Part shown: positions 10,069-21,602 of the stretch, in pieces
How the letters are laid out: every line of letters starts with the position of its first letter
How positions within the stretch are numbered: the first letter of the stretch is position 1
Made by a program: the position numbers and the translations under genes
Notes under the pieces: model-generated
The model's input: the letters and a program-made list of their open reading frames with translations, nothing else
The model's database searches: none
Told to the model about the DNA's origin: nothing
NCBI RefSeq assembly: GCF_004322395.1
Contig: NZ_SCTW01000069.1
Coordinates: 1 to 60,634, forward strand
From: Methylobacter sp.
GTDB taxonomy: Bacteria; Pseudomonadota; Gammaproteobacteria; Methylococcales; Methylomonadaceae
DNA length: 60,634 nucleotides
Reading direction: 5' to 3'

Positions 10069-10764
10069 TTATTGGGTTTGCCAAGCAAACGGCTTGACAG
10101 GAGCTTCACAATATTGATCAAGTAACTTTATAAAATAGTTGCGGTCAATTTCCTGAGCACCAAAACTTTCCAAATGTTTTGTCTGCACTTGACAATCTAT
10201 CAGCTGATACCCCCATAACTTAAGCTGATTAACCAGGGTAACGAAGGCCACTTTAGAGGCATCGGTTCTGATGTGAAACATGGATTCGCCAAAAAAAACC
10301 TGCCCCAGCGCAACACCATACAATCCACCAACCAATTCATCACCAAGCCAAGTTTCAACCGAGTGAGCAAACCCTGCTTGGTGCAATTGATTATAAGCCG
10401 CATAAATTTCTGCTGTTATCCAGGTGCCGGTAGCATCTTTGCGGCGATCCGCACAAGCAGCAATAACTTCATTAAAAGCTTGATCAAAGGTTACCGAAAA
10501 AATATTTTTATGTAGGGTTTTACGCAAACTGCGGGAAATAATCAATTTATCAGGAAATAAAACCAAGCGGGGATCCGGCGACCACCACAATATAGGTTCG
10601 CCTGGGTTATACCAAGGGAATATTCCGTGCCGATAAGCATTCAACAGCCGATGCTGGGACAAACAGCCACCGACTGCAAGCAAGCCGTCCGGCTCTCGAA
10701 GGGCTTTATTCACCAGCGGAAAATCTTGCTCCGGGTTATTCGGGTCAAGAATAATCAGGCGCAT
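10069..10764 (-). CDS. aat: Leucyl/phenylalanyl-tRNA-protein transferase
   Basis: The 231-residue protein transfers Leu or Phe from tRNA to N-terminal Arg or Lys of proteins, creating N-degrons for ClpS/ClpAP. Diagnostic stretches are seen: GLLAVGGCLS, LLNAYRHGIFPWYNPGEPILWWSPDPR, TGTWITAEIYAAY, HSVETWLGDELVGGLYGVALGQVFFGESMF and the ending LIDCQVQT-HLESFGA. Size is normal. trxB lies upstream on the same strand, 58 bp away. In E. coli aat also lies near trxB, so the neighbourhood is conserved. Confidence 0.96.
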   Translation of the reverse strand: MRLIILDPNNPEQDFPLVNKALREPDGLLAVGGCLSQHRLLNAYRHGIFPWYNPGEPILWWSPDPRLVLFPDKLIISRSLRKTLHKNIFSVTFDQAFNEVIAACADRRKDATGTWITAEIYAAYNQLHQAGFAHSVETWLGDELVGGLYGVALGQVFFGESMFHIRTDASKVAFVTLVNQLKLWGYQLIDCQVQTKHLESFGAQEIDRNYFIKLLDQYCEAPVKPFAWQTQ

Positions 10765-10822
10765 AAGTCTGGCTTAACTTAAAATGTCTATGGCCGTCTA
10801 TTTTATAAGCTGAAACTGCAAC

Positions 10823-11932
<1,110 letters not shown>

Positions 11933-11947
11933 CTATAATCATGTTTT

Positions 11948-14260
11948 ATGAGTAATTTATGTAACGAGTTGTTGAATATGGCTGCTGTAATGGAAGAAAA
12001 GACCTTTCGCGGCTTGCGTGAAGTTGCTTTATTAGGCTTTATTGCAAGCGCATTATTTTTTTTAATTTCACTGATCACGTTTAGTAACGAGGACGCGGGC
12101 TGGACGCATAGCGGATCCGTGCAAACAGTCTCTAATGCTTGCGGCGTTTTTGGTGCTTGGATCGCTGATTTCATGCTCAGCTGTTTTGGTTTGGTCGCTT
12201 ACCTGTTTCCGGTCATTATCTTCTGGCAAGGTTATCTGATCTACACTCAGGGCAGACAAGGCCGCGAAAAAATGATTATCGCGCTACAATGGCTAGGATC
12301 TATAGCAACCATTATTTCCGGGTCGGCATTATTAAATTTGTATCTACTAAGAATAGGAATTGAACTGCCCAGCAATACCGGCGGTATTTTAGGCCAGGAA
12401 ACCGGCAATGCGTTGCTGGTAGTATTCGGTAACTCAGGCGCGACATTATTCTTGTTAATGGTTTTATTGGCCGGAGTTACCTTGGTTACCGGGCTATCAT
12501 GGATAGGGTTGATAGATGCCATCGGTAAATGTACGGTAGTTATCTGCCGAGTTTTGTGCAGTAGCGTCCTGGGCTTGTTACAGGATCACTCGGTCAAGCG
12601 CAGCCAGATGCCGACCGGAAATCTGGAAAAATCCGAACTAAAGAGAAAAACCAGCGCAAAAGCCATAGCCATTATCGAAAAGCCGATAGAAAAACCTGTC
12701 AAAAACAGCCCTCCTTCCAAAAAACAGCCGACTATTAAATACGATGCCAGTAAAGGCGTCTTACCTTCGCTGGAGTTGCTGGATCATCGCGATACTCGCG
12801 TTATAGGCTATTCGCAAACCGATTTGGAAGAAATGTCGCGCTTAGTGGAAGATATTCTGGCCGATTTTAATGTCGTCGTCTCCGTGGTTGGCTTTCATCC
12901 TGGCCCTGTTATCACCCGTTTTGAATTACAACCTGCTGCCGGCGTTAAAGTCAGTCGCATCAGCACGCTATCCAAAGACTTGGCTAGAGCCTTGTCAGTC
13001 ACCAGCGTTCGTATTGTAGAAATTATTCCCGGCAAATCCGTAGTCGGTCTTGAAATCCCCAACAGGGAACGGGAAATGGTAACCCTGCGCGAACTACTGG
13101 TGTCGGCACCTTTTGAAAAGTCCAAATCACTGCTGACCCTGGCTATGGGTAAGGACATCTCCGGCACGCCGATGGTTGCCGATCTTGGCAAAATGCCCCA
13201 TGCCCTGGTTGCCGGCACCACAGGTTCCGGTAAATCGGTCGCCATTAACACCATGATACTTAGCCTACTTTATAAAGCGACGCCGGAGCAGGTGCGATTG
13301 ATCATGATCGACCCCAAAATGCTGGAATTATCGGTCTATGAAGGCATCCCGCATTTATTGACCCCCGTCGTAACCGATATGAAGGAAGCCAGCAACGCGC
13401 TACGCTGGGCAGTTGCCGAAATGGAAAGGCGTTACAAACTAATGTCCAAAATGGGCGTCAGAAACCTTGCCGGATTTAATCAGTTGATAAACGACGCGAC
13501 CGAAAGAGGCGAAACAATTAGAGACCCTATGTTTCAAATGATCAACCCGCTGGAAGAAGGGGAAGAGTATCCCACCTTAAGCACTCTACCCAGCATTGTC
13601 ATTGTTATCGACGAACTAGCCGACATGATGATGATTGTCGGTAAAAAAGTTGAAGAACTGATTGCCCGCCTGGCGCAAAAAGCCCGAGCGGCCGGCATTC
13701 ATTTGATCTTGGCCACGCAACGTCCATCGGTTGACGTATTAACCGGCCTGATCAAAGCCAACGTGCCAACCCGGATTTCATTTCAGGTTTCATCACGCAT
13801 CGACTCGCGCACCATTCTCGACCAAGGCGGCGCCGAAACTCTGCTGGGCAACGGCGACATGCTGTTTTTGCCCTCAGGCACTAGCATTCCGGTACGCGCT
13901 CATGGCGCTTTTGTCGATGACCATGAAGTGCATCGGGTGGTTGAATTTTTAAAACAAACCGCACCGCCTGATTATCTGGAAGACATTACCCGCGAACCGT
14001 CCGATTCCGGTGATGGCTATAGCATGAGTGGTGGCAGCAATGGCAATGGCGATGCCGAAAGCGATGCCTTGTATGATGAAGCGGTGCAATTTGTCACAGA
14101 AACTCGCAAAGCTTCAATATCGAGTGTACAAAGACGCTTTAAAGTCGGCTACAACCGTGCAGCAACCATGATTGAAACCATGGAAGCGGCCGGCGTTGTC
14201 AGCCCTGCGGAAAGCAACGGTTCAAGAGTCGTGCTGGCTCCGCCGCCTGTAAGAGATTAA
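11948..14260 (+). CDS. ftsK: DNA translocase FtsK (short form)
   Basis: A 770-residue divisome protein that pumps DNA and activates XerCD at dif. The N-terminal 200 residues hold four membrane segments; a short basic linker (about 215-265) follows, then the translocase motor with Walker [10 protein letters not shown] near residue 425, Walker [12 protein letters not shown], and [12 protein letters not shown]. The C-terminal gamma domain that reads KOPS is present (about 700-765, [10 protein letters not shown] through [12 protein letters not shown]). The linker is far shorter than in E. coli FtsK, as in many gammaproteobacteria. The true start may be one of the internal ATGs (for example 11978 or 11990), since no strong ribosome site marks 11948. 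Confidence 0.94.
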   Translation: MSNLCNELLNMAAVMEEKTFRGLREVALLGFIASALFFLISLITFSNEDAGWTHSGSVQTVSNACGVFGAWIADFMLSCFGLVAYLFPVIIFWQGYLIYTQGRQGREKMIIALQWLGSIATIISGSALLNLYLLRIGIELPSNTGGILGQETGNALLVVFGNSGATLFLLMVLLAGVTLVTGLSWIGLIDAIGKCTVVICRVLCSSVLGLLQDHSVKRSQMPTGNLEKSELKRKTSAKAIAIIEKPIEKPVKNSPPSKKQPTIKYDASKGVLPSLELLDHRDTRVIGYSQTDLEEMSRLVEDILADFNVVVSVVGFHPGPVITRFELQPAAGVKVSRISTLSKDLARALSVTSVRIVEIIPGKSVVGLEIPNREREMVTLRELLVSAPFEKSKSLLTLAMGKDISGTPMVADLGKMPHALVAGTTGSGKSVAINTMILSLLYKATPEQVRLIMIDPKMLELSVYEGIPHLLTPVVTDMKEASNALRWAVAEMERRYKLMSKMGVRNLAGFNQLINDATERGETIRDPMFQMINPLEEGEEYPTLSTLPSIVIVIDELADMMMIVGKKVEELIARLAQKARAAGIHLILATQRPSVDVLTGLIKANVPTRISFQVSSRIDSRTILDQGGAETLLGNGDMLFLPSGTSIPVRAHGAFVDDHEVHRVVEFLKQTAPPDYLEDITREPSDSGDGYSMSGGSNGNGDAESDALYDEAVQFVTETRKASISSVQRRFKVGYNRAATMIETMEAAGVVSPAESNGSRVVLAPPPVRD

Positions 14261-14278
14261 CGATAAATATTATGTTCT

Positions 14279-14307
14279 GGAGCTGCCATCATACCGATGG
14301 CAGCTCC
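14279..14307 (+). terminator. Hairpin downstream of ftsK
   Basis: A perfect 12-bp stem GGAGCTGCCATC / GATGGCAGCTCC with a 5-base loop lies 18 bases after the ftsK stop. No long T tract follows, so it may be an imperfect intrinsic terminator or an mRNA-stabilising 3' hairpin. The rest of the gap to aroG (about 14310-14571) shows nothing else I can support. Confidence 0.6.
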
Positions 14308-14571
14308 GGCCGAAATTCTTATCGCTGATCTTAATTCTCCAAAGTAGCTAATATAAGTTAAAGCAAAACGTTTCGGCCTTTATTTCGGAACTAAACAGAT
14401 AACTTTCATTGTGATGGCTTCTGGCTTTTTCTTTCTATTAAAGTCTATTCTACGATTCTTTTGTCTTAACCGGATAGATGGACAATCCGCGGCAAGAACT
14501 AACAAAAGCAGTTTAAAATCGGTTAAAATAATAAATTCTGATAATAATCCCGCAATGGGTTGATAGCTTTC

Positions 14572-15660
14572 ATGCAAACAAAATATAACACCGATGACTT
14601 GAGAATATGCGAGACGACAGAAGTCATTCCGCCTGCTCAGGTTCACACTGAAATGCCGATTAGCGAGGCTGCGGCGCAAACGACTTCACTAGCTCGACAG
14701 GACATACACAAAATACTGACCGGCCTGGATGATCGTTTAGTCGTGGTGGTAGGTCCATGCTCCATTCATGACCCGATAGCTGCGCATGAATATGCCCGGC
14801 TTTTGAAAGTGGTTAAAGACGAGCTGGAAGAAGATCTTGTGATCGTGATGCGAGTCTATTTTGAAAAACCGCGAACTACGGTAGGCTGGAAAGGACTGAT
14901 TAACGACCCCGACCTGGATTCCAGCTTTAATATCAACAAAGGTCTGCGCATTGCCAGACAGTTGTTATTGGATATAAATGAGGCGGGCGTTCCGGCCGCA
15001 ACCGAGTATCTGGATTTAATTACACCGCAATATGTTTCCGACCTGATCGCGTGGGGCGCGATTGGCGCCAGAACTACCGAAAGTCAGGGACACCGTGAAT
15101 TGGCTTCGGGCGTGTCTTGTCCTATCGGCTTTAAAAACTCTACCGATGGCACTATAAAAATCGCCATTGATGCGATAGGTGCGGCAATGAGCCCACACCA
15201 CTTCATCTCTCTGAACAAAGCCGGTCATTCGGCTATTTTTTCAACCACCGGAAATGAAGATGTACATATTATTTTAAGAGGCGGCAATGATCGCCCTAAC
15301 TATGATGCAGTCAGTGTAGAGCAAGTCGCTGAAGGCTTGGTAAATGCAAAGCTAAAGCCGAATATCATGATTGACTTTAGTCATGCTAATAGCTTGAAAC
15401 AATGCCAGCGGCAATTGATAGTCGGTGATGATGTCGCCAGACAAATCACCAATGGCGACCATCGGATTATGGGCGTGATGATCGAGAGCCATCTTAGGGC
15501 GGGCAGTCAAAAGGTTGTTGACGGGCAGCCGTTAGTCTATGGCCAAAGCATTACCGATGCCTGTTTATCTTGGGATGATACCGTCCCGTTGTTAAGAGAG
15601 TTGGCGCTAGCGGTGCAAAAACGCAGAACCGTGGACACCAACCGGAGTTTAAGCAAATGA
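14572..15660 (+). CDS. aroG: 3-deoxy-7-phosphoheptulonate synthase (class I DAHP synthase)
   Basis: The first enzyme of aromatic amino-acid synthesis, condensing PEP and erythrose-4-phosphate. The 362-residue product aligns closely with enterobacterial Aro[59 protein letters not shown] and IDFSHANS are present. It has the N-terminal extension (from [12 protein letters not shown]) that carries the feedback site, but which amino acid regulates it cannot be told by eye, so the G letter is nominal. ATG 14572 is chosen over TTG 14560 because it matches the family start. The stop overlaps the thiSG start as ATGA. Confidence 0.92.
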   Translation: MQTKYNTDDLRICETTEVIPPAQVHTEMPISEAAAQTTSLARQDIHKILTGLDDRLVVVVGPCSIHDPIAAHEYARLLKVVKDELEEDLVIVMRVYFEKPRTTVGWKGLINDPDLDSSFNINKGLRIARQLLLDINEAGVPAATEYLDLITPQYVSDLIAWGAIGARTTESQGHRELASGVSCPIGFKNSTDGTIKIAIDAIGAAMSPHHFISLNKAGHSAIFSTTGNEDVHIILRGGNDRPNYDAVSVEQVAEGLVNAKLKPNIMIDFSHANSLKQCQRQLIVGDDVARQITNGDHRIMGVMIESHLRAGSQKVVDGQPLVYGQSITDACLSWDDTVPLLRELALAVQKRRTVDTNRSLSK

Positions 15661-16637
15661 TAATCTATGTTAACGGCGAGACCCGTGACTGCGCCGAGAA
15701 CAGCCGGGTTGCCGATATCGTTGCCGACTTGGGACTGACCGGCAAAAAAATTGCAATTGAATTGAATAAGGAAATTTTACCATTCCAGCAATATGATGCT
15801 CAGGTCTTACAGACCGGGGATCGTTTGGAAATTGTCCACGCGATTGGCGGCGGGCAAGATGATTCTTTTTTGCTTGCCGGAGTCAAGTATCATTCAAGAT
15901 TGCTGGTCGGCACGGGAAAATATAAGGATCTGGAAGAAACACGTCTGGCTATTGAGGCCAGCGGCGCACAAATTGTGACGGTAGCGATCCGCCGTACCAA
16001 TATCGGTCAGAATCCCGGCGAGCCTAATTTACTTGATGTCATTTCGCCGGATAAATATACCATCCTGCCTAATACCGCCGGTTGTTATACCGCGGAAGAT
16101 GCGGTAAGAACCTGTCGTTTGGGCCGGGAGTTGCTCGGCGGCCGTAAGCTGGTCAAGTTGGAAGTGCTGGCTGATCAACTTACCTTATTTCCTGACGTGG
16201 CAGAAACTTATGTAGCCGCTGAACTGCTGGTTAAAGACGGCTTTGATGTGATGGTATACACGAATGATGATCCGATTGCCGCCAAAAGACTGGAAGATAT
16301 CGGTTGTGTGGCAGTAATGCCGCTGGCCGCGCCGATCGGTTCGGGTTTGGGTGTGCGCAATCCCTATAATATTTTAACTATAGTTGAAAATGCCACCGTA
16401 CCAATTTTGGTCGATGCCGGTGTCGGTACGGCTTCTGATGCAGCAATTGCGATGGAGCTGGGTTGTGACGGGGTCTTGATGAATACAGCGATTGCCGCCG
16501 CTAAAAATCCGATATTGATGGCCTCAGCCATGCGCAAGGGTATCGAAGCCGGCAGGGAAGCATTTTTAGCGGGACGTATGCCGCGCAAGCGTTTTGCTTC
16601 TGCATCATCGCCAATAGACGGTTTGTTTTTTAGTTAA
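15657..16637 (+). CDS. thiSG: Fused sulfur carrier ThiS - thiazole synthase ThiG
   Basis: A 326-residue fusion. Residues 1-66 are a complete beta-grasp ThiS ([36 protein letters not shown]); residues about 70-326 are a complete ThiG TIM barrel ([32 protein letters not shown] with the DXP-binding Lys, [23 protein letters not shown]). The enzyme makes the thiazole phosphate of thiamine. The usual ThiS works through a free C-terminal Gly-Gly thiocarboxylate; here the Gly triplet at 64-66 continues straight into ThiG, so activation must need cleavage, a separate ThiS or other chemistry. Such bifunctional annotations exist in databases. It is translationally coupled to aroG (ATGA overlap). Confidence 0.93.
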   Translation: MIIYVNGETRDCAENSRVADIVADLGLTGKKIAIELNKEILPFQQYDAQVLQTGDRLEIVHAIGGGQDDSFLLAGVKYHSRLLVGTGKYKDLEETRLAIEASGAQIVTVAIRRTNIGQNPGEPNLLDVISPDKYTILPNTAGCYTAEDAVRTCRLGRELLGGRKLVKLEVLADQLTLFPDVAETYVAAELLVKDGFDVMVYTNDDPIAAKRLEDIGCVAVMPLAAPIGSGLGVRNPYNILTIVENATVPILVDAGVGTASDAAIAMELGCDGVLMNTAIAAAKNPILMASAMRKGIEAGREAFLAGRMPRKRFASASSPIDGLFFS

Positions 16638-16686
16638 CTAGTGTAGGTTTGAAGCACTTGCTGCAAACCTGCTGTCAATATCTTTT

Positions 16687-17376
16687 ATGCTCTCTCCCGA
16701 AAAAAATACCCCGCACAGAATCCGTAGCTTTATCCGTCGACAAGGACGAATCACCCAAGGCCAACAATTGGCTTTAGATAATCATTGGGACAAGTATTGC
16801 CTAGATCCTAATGCCGGCTATGATTTTAACCAGGTTTTCGGCCGTACTGCACCGTTGATTGTTGAAATAGGCTTCGGTACCGGCGACAGTTTGGCAAAGA
16901 TGGCTGCCGCTAATCCCGATAACGATTATATCGGGATTGAAGTGCATAGACCGGGTGTTGGGCATTTAATGCTGCTGCTGGATCAGCAAGGCCTCACCAA
17001 CGTCAGAATTTATTGCCATGATGCTATTGATATTATCGAGCACAAGATTGCCGACAATAGCTTAGCTGGCGTGCATTTATTTTTTCCCGACCCGTGGCCG
17101 AAGAAGAAGCATCACAAGCGACGTATCGTCCGTTCCAGTTTCGTTGAATTATTAGTCAGGAAATTAAAGCCGGGCGGCTATTTTCATGCAGCCACAGACT
17201 GGCAAAACTACGCAGAAAACATGTTACAAGTGCTGTCGAGCGGCGTCGGCATCAGCAATGCCAGCCATACCGGCGACTATTGCGAACGGCCTGAATACCG
17301 GCCATTAACAAAGTTTGAACAGCGCGGCATACGCTTGGGACATGGCGTATGGGATTTGATTTTCAGAAAAGAATGA
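16687..17376 (+). CDS. trmB: tRNA (guanine-46-N7)-methyltransferase
   Basis: A 229-residue SAM-dependent enzyme that makes m7G46 in tRNA variable loops. Seen: RIRSFIRRQGRIT, LIVEIGFGTGDSLAKMA (motif I), YIGIEVHRPGVG, the family signature LFFPDPWPKKKHHKRR, and the C-terminal TKFEQRG. Length and motif order are those of bacterial TrmB. It lies 49 bp after thiSG on the same strand and could be in the same transcript. Confidence 0.96.
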   Translation: MLSPEKNTPHRIRSFIRRQGRITQGQQLALDNHWDKYCLDPNAGYDFNQVFGRTAPLIVEIGFGTGDSLAKMAAANPDNDYIGIEVHRPGVGHLMLLLDQQGLTNVRIYCHDAIDIIEHKIADNSLAGVHLFFPDPWPKKKHHKRRIVRSSFVELLVRKLKPGGYFHAATDWQNYAENMLQVLSSGVGISNASHTGDYCERPEYRPLTKFEQRGIRLGHGVWDLIFRKE

Positions 17377-17416
17377 AAAGAGGCTCAAAATTCGAAAAAT
17401 TTGAATCTTATATCGC

Positions 17417-19345
17417 TTAACTCTCTGCATCCAGTTGCATGTCTTTAATAATGAGAGCCAATTCGTCGCGCTGCCGTTTTAACGGCTCCAATTCCGCTTC
17501 AAGGTGGGCAATGTTTTCAATAATGCTGCCTTTTGATTCATTAATTTTCCTCAGCATTTGCAGACGGCCTTCAATTTGTTTTTTATGATCCTTAATTTGA
17601 TGCATCAATGGCGTTAAAACCCCATTACTCCAGGTTGTCGCATCCGCATGTGCTTGCCTGAGTATGTTTCTGGCCTTAGCAATCAAGGTGCTGTAAAGCT
17701 TGTTGATGACGATGCTTTGTTCTGACATCGTGGTTCTGGCACTGGAACGAAATGCTTCACCTTCATCAAAAATCTGTTCCAGTTCAATCTGGTATTGTTT
17801 GATTGAAAACAGCTGGGGTTCGATCTCTTTAAAGCCGTACTCGTCCTTAAATTTTTTGTGTATCGCTTTTACCAGACGCCGGGTTTCATTGGTAATATCA
17901 ACAGAATCCTGCAATAGATCCCGTAATTCATCAAATAATTTTCGGATATTTTGCTTCATGCCGTAAGTTGTCAGACTCTTAGACATATCCTGTTTGGTAG
18001 TTTTGATGATTTCATCAACTTTTTCTTTGGCAAATGAGTCAATCAGCGTCTGGGCTTGGACAGCAAAAACCCGGCGACTGGCCTGGAAATTTTCGACATT
18101 AGCCATATAAAGATTTTGTCGATCCCGTGTTTCGGCCATCAATTTGCCAGTCATATCCTGGTTTTGAAAGTCGATTTTTTTAAATTCGTCAAGCTGTGCA
18201 ACGGCATTGGCTAATGAAGCATTTGTTAAATTGGATGACTCATTAACTAAAAAACCGATGTCGCGAGCAATGGTTCCGAGAAGAATGTTTTTACGCTGTT
18301 TTAAAATATCATTGGCAAGGTAGTTTTCTAATGCCGCCAGACGACTTTTTACCAACAAATCCTCATCCGCCTTAACCTTAGCAAGCAAAGCTTGTTTGGC
18401 AGAGACAGGAAAAATGACACTCTCATCTATTTTTAACGTGGTCGCCGAGGTTTTTATTTGCGAGCGGATAGAATCATCATAGCCGTTTTCGCCAGCAAGG
18501 TCATCCCACATAGCATCAATTTTATTCATCACCACGGCTAATCCTTGTCTACTACCGCCGCGATTATGGCAAACATGATTATGCCACATTTCCAGGTCGC
18601 TTTTGGTAACGCCAGTATCGGCAGCGAGCACAAAAACAATAGCCTGAGCGCTGGGTAGCATGCTTAAGGTTAATTCCGGCTCGGTTCCCAAAGCATTTAA
18701 GCCGGGAGTATCCAATATCGATAAGCCTTCTATTAATAACGGATGAGGAAAACTGATTAAGGCATGACGCCAGCAAGGAATTTCAACTTTCTCCGGATTG
18801 ATAATGCCTTGCTCCGCTGCCTCACGCTCATTCCACAAGCCCAGTTTATCGGCCACGTCCCGCTCAACCAACTTGGTGGCGACCAGTTCCTTAAACGCTT
18901 CCTGCATTTGCGTGGGCGAGTCGCAGTCTAAGTCGATCTGTGTCCATCGGTCTGGATTTTTTTTAAATTCAGACAGAGAAATATCTTCAAGACGGCTTTC
19001 AATATTAAGCAAACGGATATAATTACCGCCTTTTTCATCATGAAAAAGTTCGGTGGGTGACATGGTGGTACGCCCTGGTGAAGACGGGAGTAATCTGACG
19101 CCTGTTTCGGCAAAAAACAGGGAATTGATCAATTCAGTTTTACCGCGCGAAAATTCAGCAACAAAAGCCAGCGTAATCTTGTCCGATTGCAAGCCATTAA
19201 GAATATTTAAAATGGTTTCGTTACTGTGTGGATCGTTCATACCATAGCGGTTACGCCATTGGTGATACATTTCTATAGCTTGAACCAGTTTTGCACGCCA
19301 CTGCGAATATTCGTGCATTTGCTCTTTAAATTCCATATTCCTCAT
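17417..19345 (-). CDS. Dynamin-family large GTPase
   Basis: A 642-residue soluble protein. The GTPase domain has G1 AEFSRGKT (63-70), switch Thr around RTTMSP (92-97), G3 DTPG (212-215) and G4 NKID (274-277). After it come long helices with coiled coils (about 340-480 and 560-640, the last very rich in Glu/Lys/Leu). No clear membrane span is visible, unlike some bacterial dynamin-like proteins, so membrane contact, if any, would be peripheral. Bacterial dynamins remodel or protect membranes, some under phage or stress; the role here is unknown. The start at 19345 has an alternative Met three codons in. Confidence 0.82.
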   Translation of the reverse strand: MRNMEFKEQMHEYSQWRAKLVQAIEMYHQWRNRYGMNDPHSNETILNILNGLQSDKITLAFVAEFSRGKTELINSLFFAETGVRLLPSSPGRTTMSPTELFHDEKGGNYIRLLNIESRLEDISLSEFKKNPDRWTQIDLDCDSPTQMQEAFKELVATKLVERDVADKLGLWNEREAAEQGIINPEKVEIPCWRHALISFPHPLLIEGLSILDTPGLNALGTEPELTLSMLPSAQAIVFVLAADTGVTKSDLEMWHNHVCHNRGGSRQGLAVVMNKIDAMWDDLAGENGYDDSIRSQIKTSATTLKIDESVIFPVSAKQALLAKVKADEDLLVKSRLAALENYLANDILKQRKNILLGTIARDIGFLVNESSNLTNASLANAVAQLDEFKKIDFQNQDMTGKLMAETRDRQNLYMANVENFQASRRVFAVQAQTLIDSFAKEKVDEIIKTTKQDMSKSLTTYGMKQNIRKLFDELRDLLQDSVDITNETRRLVKAIHKKFKDEYGFKEIEPQLFSIKQYQIELEQIFDEGEAFRSSARTTMSEQSIVINKLYSTLIAKARNILRQAHADATTWSNGVLTPLMHQIKDHKKQIEGRLQMLRKINESKGSIIENIAHLEAELEPLKRQRDELALIIKDMQLDAES

Positions 19346-19486
19346 GGCAGGCCTTTTGTTGCTAACATGATTTTATTTAAGTTAGTAGAAATGTCGGGTG
19401 ACGATAATTTTGGGGTAATTGTAGTCTATATCCAAAGAACTGTTAGCTTAAGACAATTTTATTTTTTAGCCAAACTTATGTATTCG

Positions 19487-20131
19487 TTAAATACCGTAAA
19501 GACGCTGATAGGCTTGTATTGCTTCAAGTAGAGATGCGTCCACCTCGGCATCAACCGTTAAATATTCAATGATATTTGTCAAGCTGATGATAGCAATCAC
19601 CGGCATTGCAAATTGATCTTTAACTTCCTGAATAGCCGAAACATTATTTTGGCCTTTTTCCTGTCTGTCCAAAGCAATTAATACGCCTGATGGTGTTGCA
19701 TGTGCATTTTTTATGATGTCTACGGATTCCCTGACTGAAGTGCCGGCAGTAATCACATCGTCAAGAATGAGTACTTTACCCTGTAGCGACGCACCTACCA
19801 GACTACCGCCTTCACCATGATCTTTTGCTTCTTTACGATTGAAAGCAAAAGGAATATCTTGTCCAGTTAGCTGGGCATAGGCAATCGATGTTGCGCTGAC
19901 CAATGGGATGCCTTTATAAGCAGGTCCGTAAAGAATATCCGGTTTAAGACCGGATTGAATCAATGCCTGAGCATAAAACTGCCCCAGCTTTCCAAGCTGA
20001 GCACCGGTATTGAACAAACCTGTATTGAAAAAGTAAGGACTGGTGCGGCCTGACTTTAGCTGGAACTCGCCGAATTTTAATACTCCGCACTCCAAGGCGT
20101 AGGAAATAAAGTCTTTTTGATAATCAAGCAT
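19487..20131 (-). CDS. pyrE: Orotate phosphoribosyltransferase
   Basis: A 214-residue pyrimidine-synthesis enzyme that joins orotate and PRPP to give OMP. The family start ([20 protein letters not shown]-type), [35 protein letters not shown] (catalytic Lys-rich loop) and the PRPP motif [13 protein letters not shown] are all seen. Length is normal. It stands between the dynamin-like gene and a repeat-bearing gap ahead of hemW. Confidence 0.96.
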   Translation of the reverse strand: MLDYQKDFISYALECGVLKFGEFQLKSGRTSPYFFNTGLFNTGAQLGKLGQFYAQALIQSGLKPDILYGPAYKGIPLVSATSIAYAQLTGQDIPFAFNRKEAKDHGEGGSLVGASLQGKVLILDDVITAGTSVRESVDIIKNAHATPSGVLIALDRQEKGQNNVSAIQEVKDQFAMPVIAIISLTNIIEYLTVDAEVDASLLEAIQAYQRLYGI

Positions 20132-20204
20132 GAGAATTATGAGTAGTGAGTTTGCAGGGGATTAAGGAATAAATTGTAACCACTCAACACCGTTAAATAC
20201 AATG

Positions 20205-20292
20205 GAACGCAGATGACGCGGATGAATATAATAAACACAGATAATTTAAGAAAAATCTTATTTAATCATAATTATCTGCGTCATCTGCGTTC
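20205..20292. repeat. Inverted-repeat element (AACGCAGATGACGC)
   Basis: Left arm GAACGCAGATGACGC from 20205 pairs perfectly with GCGTCATCTGCGTTC ending at 20292; the outer pairing continues with mismatches, and an inner CAGATAATT/AATTATCTG pairing (20238-20246 with 20270-20278) completes a long hairpin. The right half, extended to about 20312, recurs at 189-240. The element lies between pyrE and hemW and may serve as the hemW 3' end. Confidence 0.7.
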
Positions 20293-20304
20293 TATTTTTG
20301 TCGG

Positions 20305-21444
20305 CTAAGTAATAACTATGAATTTCTCTAAAATATTATCCAGAAAGTTCCAACCTTGTTCCGAGCAATAATAATGATTATATTGTCGGACAAGCAAGCT
20401 TTGTTTCACACAATCGGATAACGCAGGTTCCAGCGTAGCCACCCCAAGCCCGGTGGCAGCTTGATAAGCTTCCAGAGTAAACCCCTGCTTTAGACGCAAA
20501 TGGTTCATGATAAATTCCAAAGGCAACTCGCTCATATCAATAACTTCTGTTCCGCCGCTTTGGTGAGAGTCGATCAAATATTTTTCCGGGCTTTTAGGCT
20601 TAAAACTGCGAATAATTCGATGCGGTAGCTCTTGAGTGATTTTCCCGTGAGCGCCCGCGCCTATGCCCAAATAATCGCCGAATTGCCAATAGTTTACATT
20701 ATGTCGGCATTGCGAACCTTGTTTGCTGTATGCAGAAATCTCATATTGCTGATAACCGTGTTCCGCCAATATTTGCTGACACTGTTTTTGTGTGCTGAAA
20801 ATTGTTTCATCATCGGGCAATTTGGGCGGAAACTTATGAAACCACGTATTAGGTTCCAACGTTAGCTGGTAAAAAGAAATATGCCTAGGCTTGAGGTCAA
20901 TAGCGGTTTCTATATCTATTTTGCTGCTGTCAGGATCGGCACCCGGCAAACCAAACATTAAATCCAGGTTGAAATTATCAAAACCGGATTGGAGGGCAAT
21001 CTCGGCTGCACGAATAGCTTCCTGCGCGGAATGAACCCGGCCCAGATTTTTTAGTAAGGAATCGTTAAAACTTTGTATGCCTATCGACAACCGGTTGATA
21101 CCCAGCGCTCTGAATTCGGCAAACTTATGACTCTCGAAAGTGCCGGGATTGGCTTCAAGGGTGATTTCCAAACCCTCTTTAAGTTCCAGCTGTTGGCCTA
21201 TGCCCAGTAATAACCGTTCAATCGATTCGGGTGAAAACAAACTGGGCGTACCACCGCCGATAAAAATACTGCTTATCGGTCTAGTGATGCTATACCGCTG
21301 TATATCGAGGGCCAAATCATTCAGCAATGCGGCGATATATTCAGTTTCAGGCGTGTCGGATTTAATCGCATGCGAATTAAAATCGCAATAAGGGCATTTT
21401 TGAATACACCAGGGAATGTGAATATAAAGGCTAAGCGGCAACAA
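20305..21444 (-). CDS. hemW: Radical-SAM heme chaperone HemW
   Basis: A 379-residue radical SAM protein. The cluster motif is C13-x3-C17-x2-C20 in WCIQKCPYCDFNSH, with GGGTPS and EANPGT following. HNVNYW near residue 255 is the HemW marker and the protein lacks the extra N-terminal region of true coproporphyrinogen dehydrogenase HemN, so HemW (heme binding and delivery to membrane haem enzymes) is preferred although many databases call it HemN-like. The multi-haem cytochromes in this window make haem handling relevant but no operon link exists. Confidence 0.9.
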   Translation of the reverse strand: MLPLSLYIHIPWCIQKCPYCDFNSHAIKSDTPETEYIAALLNDLALDIQRYSITRPISSIFIGGGTPSLFSPESIERLLLGIGQQLELKEGLEITLEANPGTFESHKFAEFRALGINRLSIGIQSFNDSLLKNLGRVHSAQEAIRAAEIALQSGFDNFNLDLMFGLPGADPDSSKIDIETAIDLKPRHISFYQLTLEPNTWFHKFPPKLPDDETIFSTQKQCQQILAEHGYQQYEISAYSKQGSQCRHNVNYWQFGDYLGIGAGAHGKITQELPHRIIRSFKPKSPEKYLIDSHQSGGTEVIDMSELPLEFIMNHLRLKQGFTLEAYQAATGLGVATLEPALSDCVKQSLLVRQYNHYYCSEQGWNFLDNILEKFIVIT

Positions 21445-21602
21445 GAGATTTTTTGCTATATGGTTTAAAATACTTGCCAGTTTAACACGCGAGCCTTTGA
21501 TAGATAAAACGCTAGCCGGCTTTCAAAAACTTAAGTAGAACTTAATTTTGCTGAGTTACGCTGGGCCTATTTGTGGATAACTAACTATTTTAGCGAGAAT
21601 AT

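Noticed and set aside
14380-14679. 99-residue minus-strand frame upstream of aroG
   Set aside because: Overlaps the confirmed aroG start and shows no coherent product.
20305-21444. Oxygen-independent coproporphyrinogen dehydrogenase HemN
   Set aside because: Shorter, with the HNVNYW marker and an N-terminal CxxxCxxC right at the start, which fits HemW.
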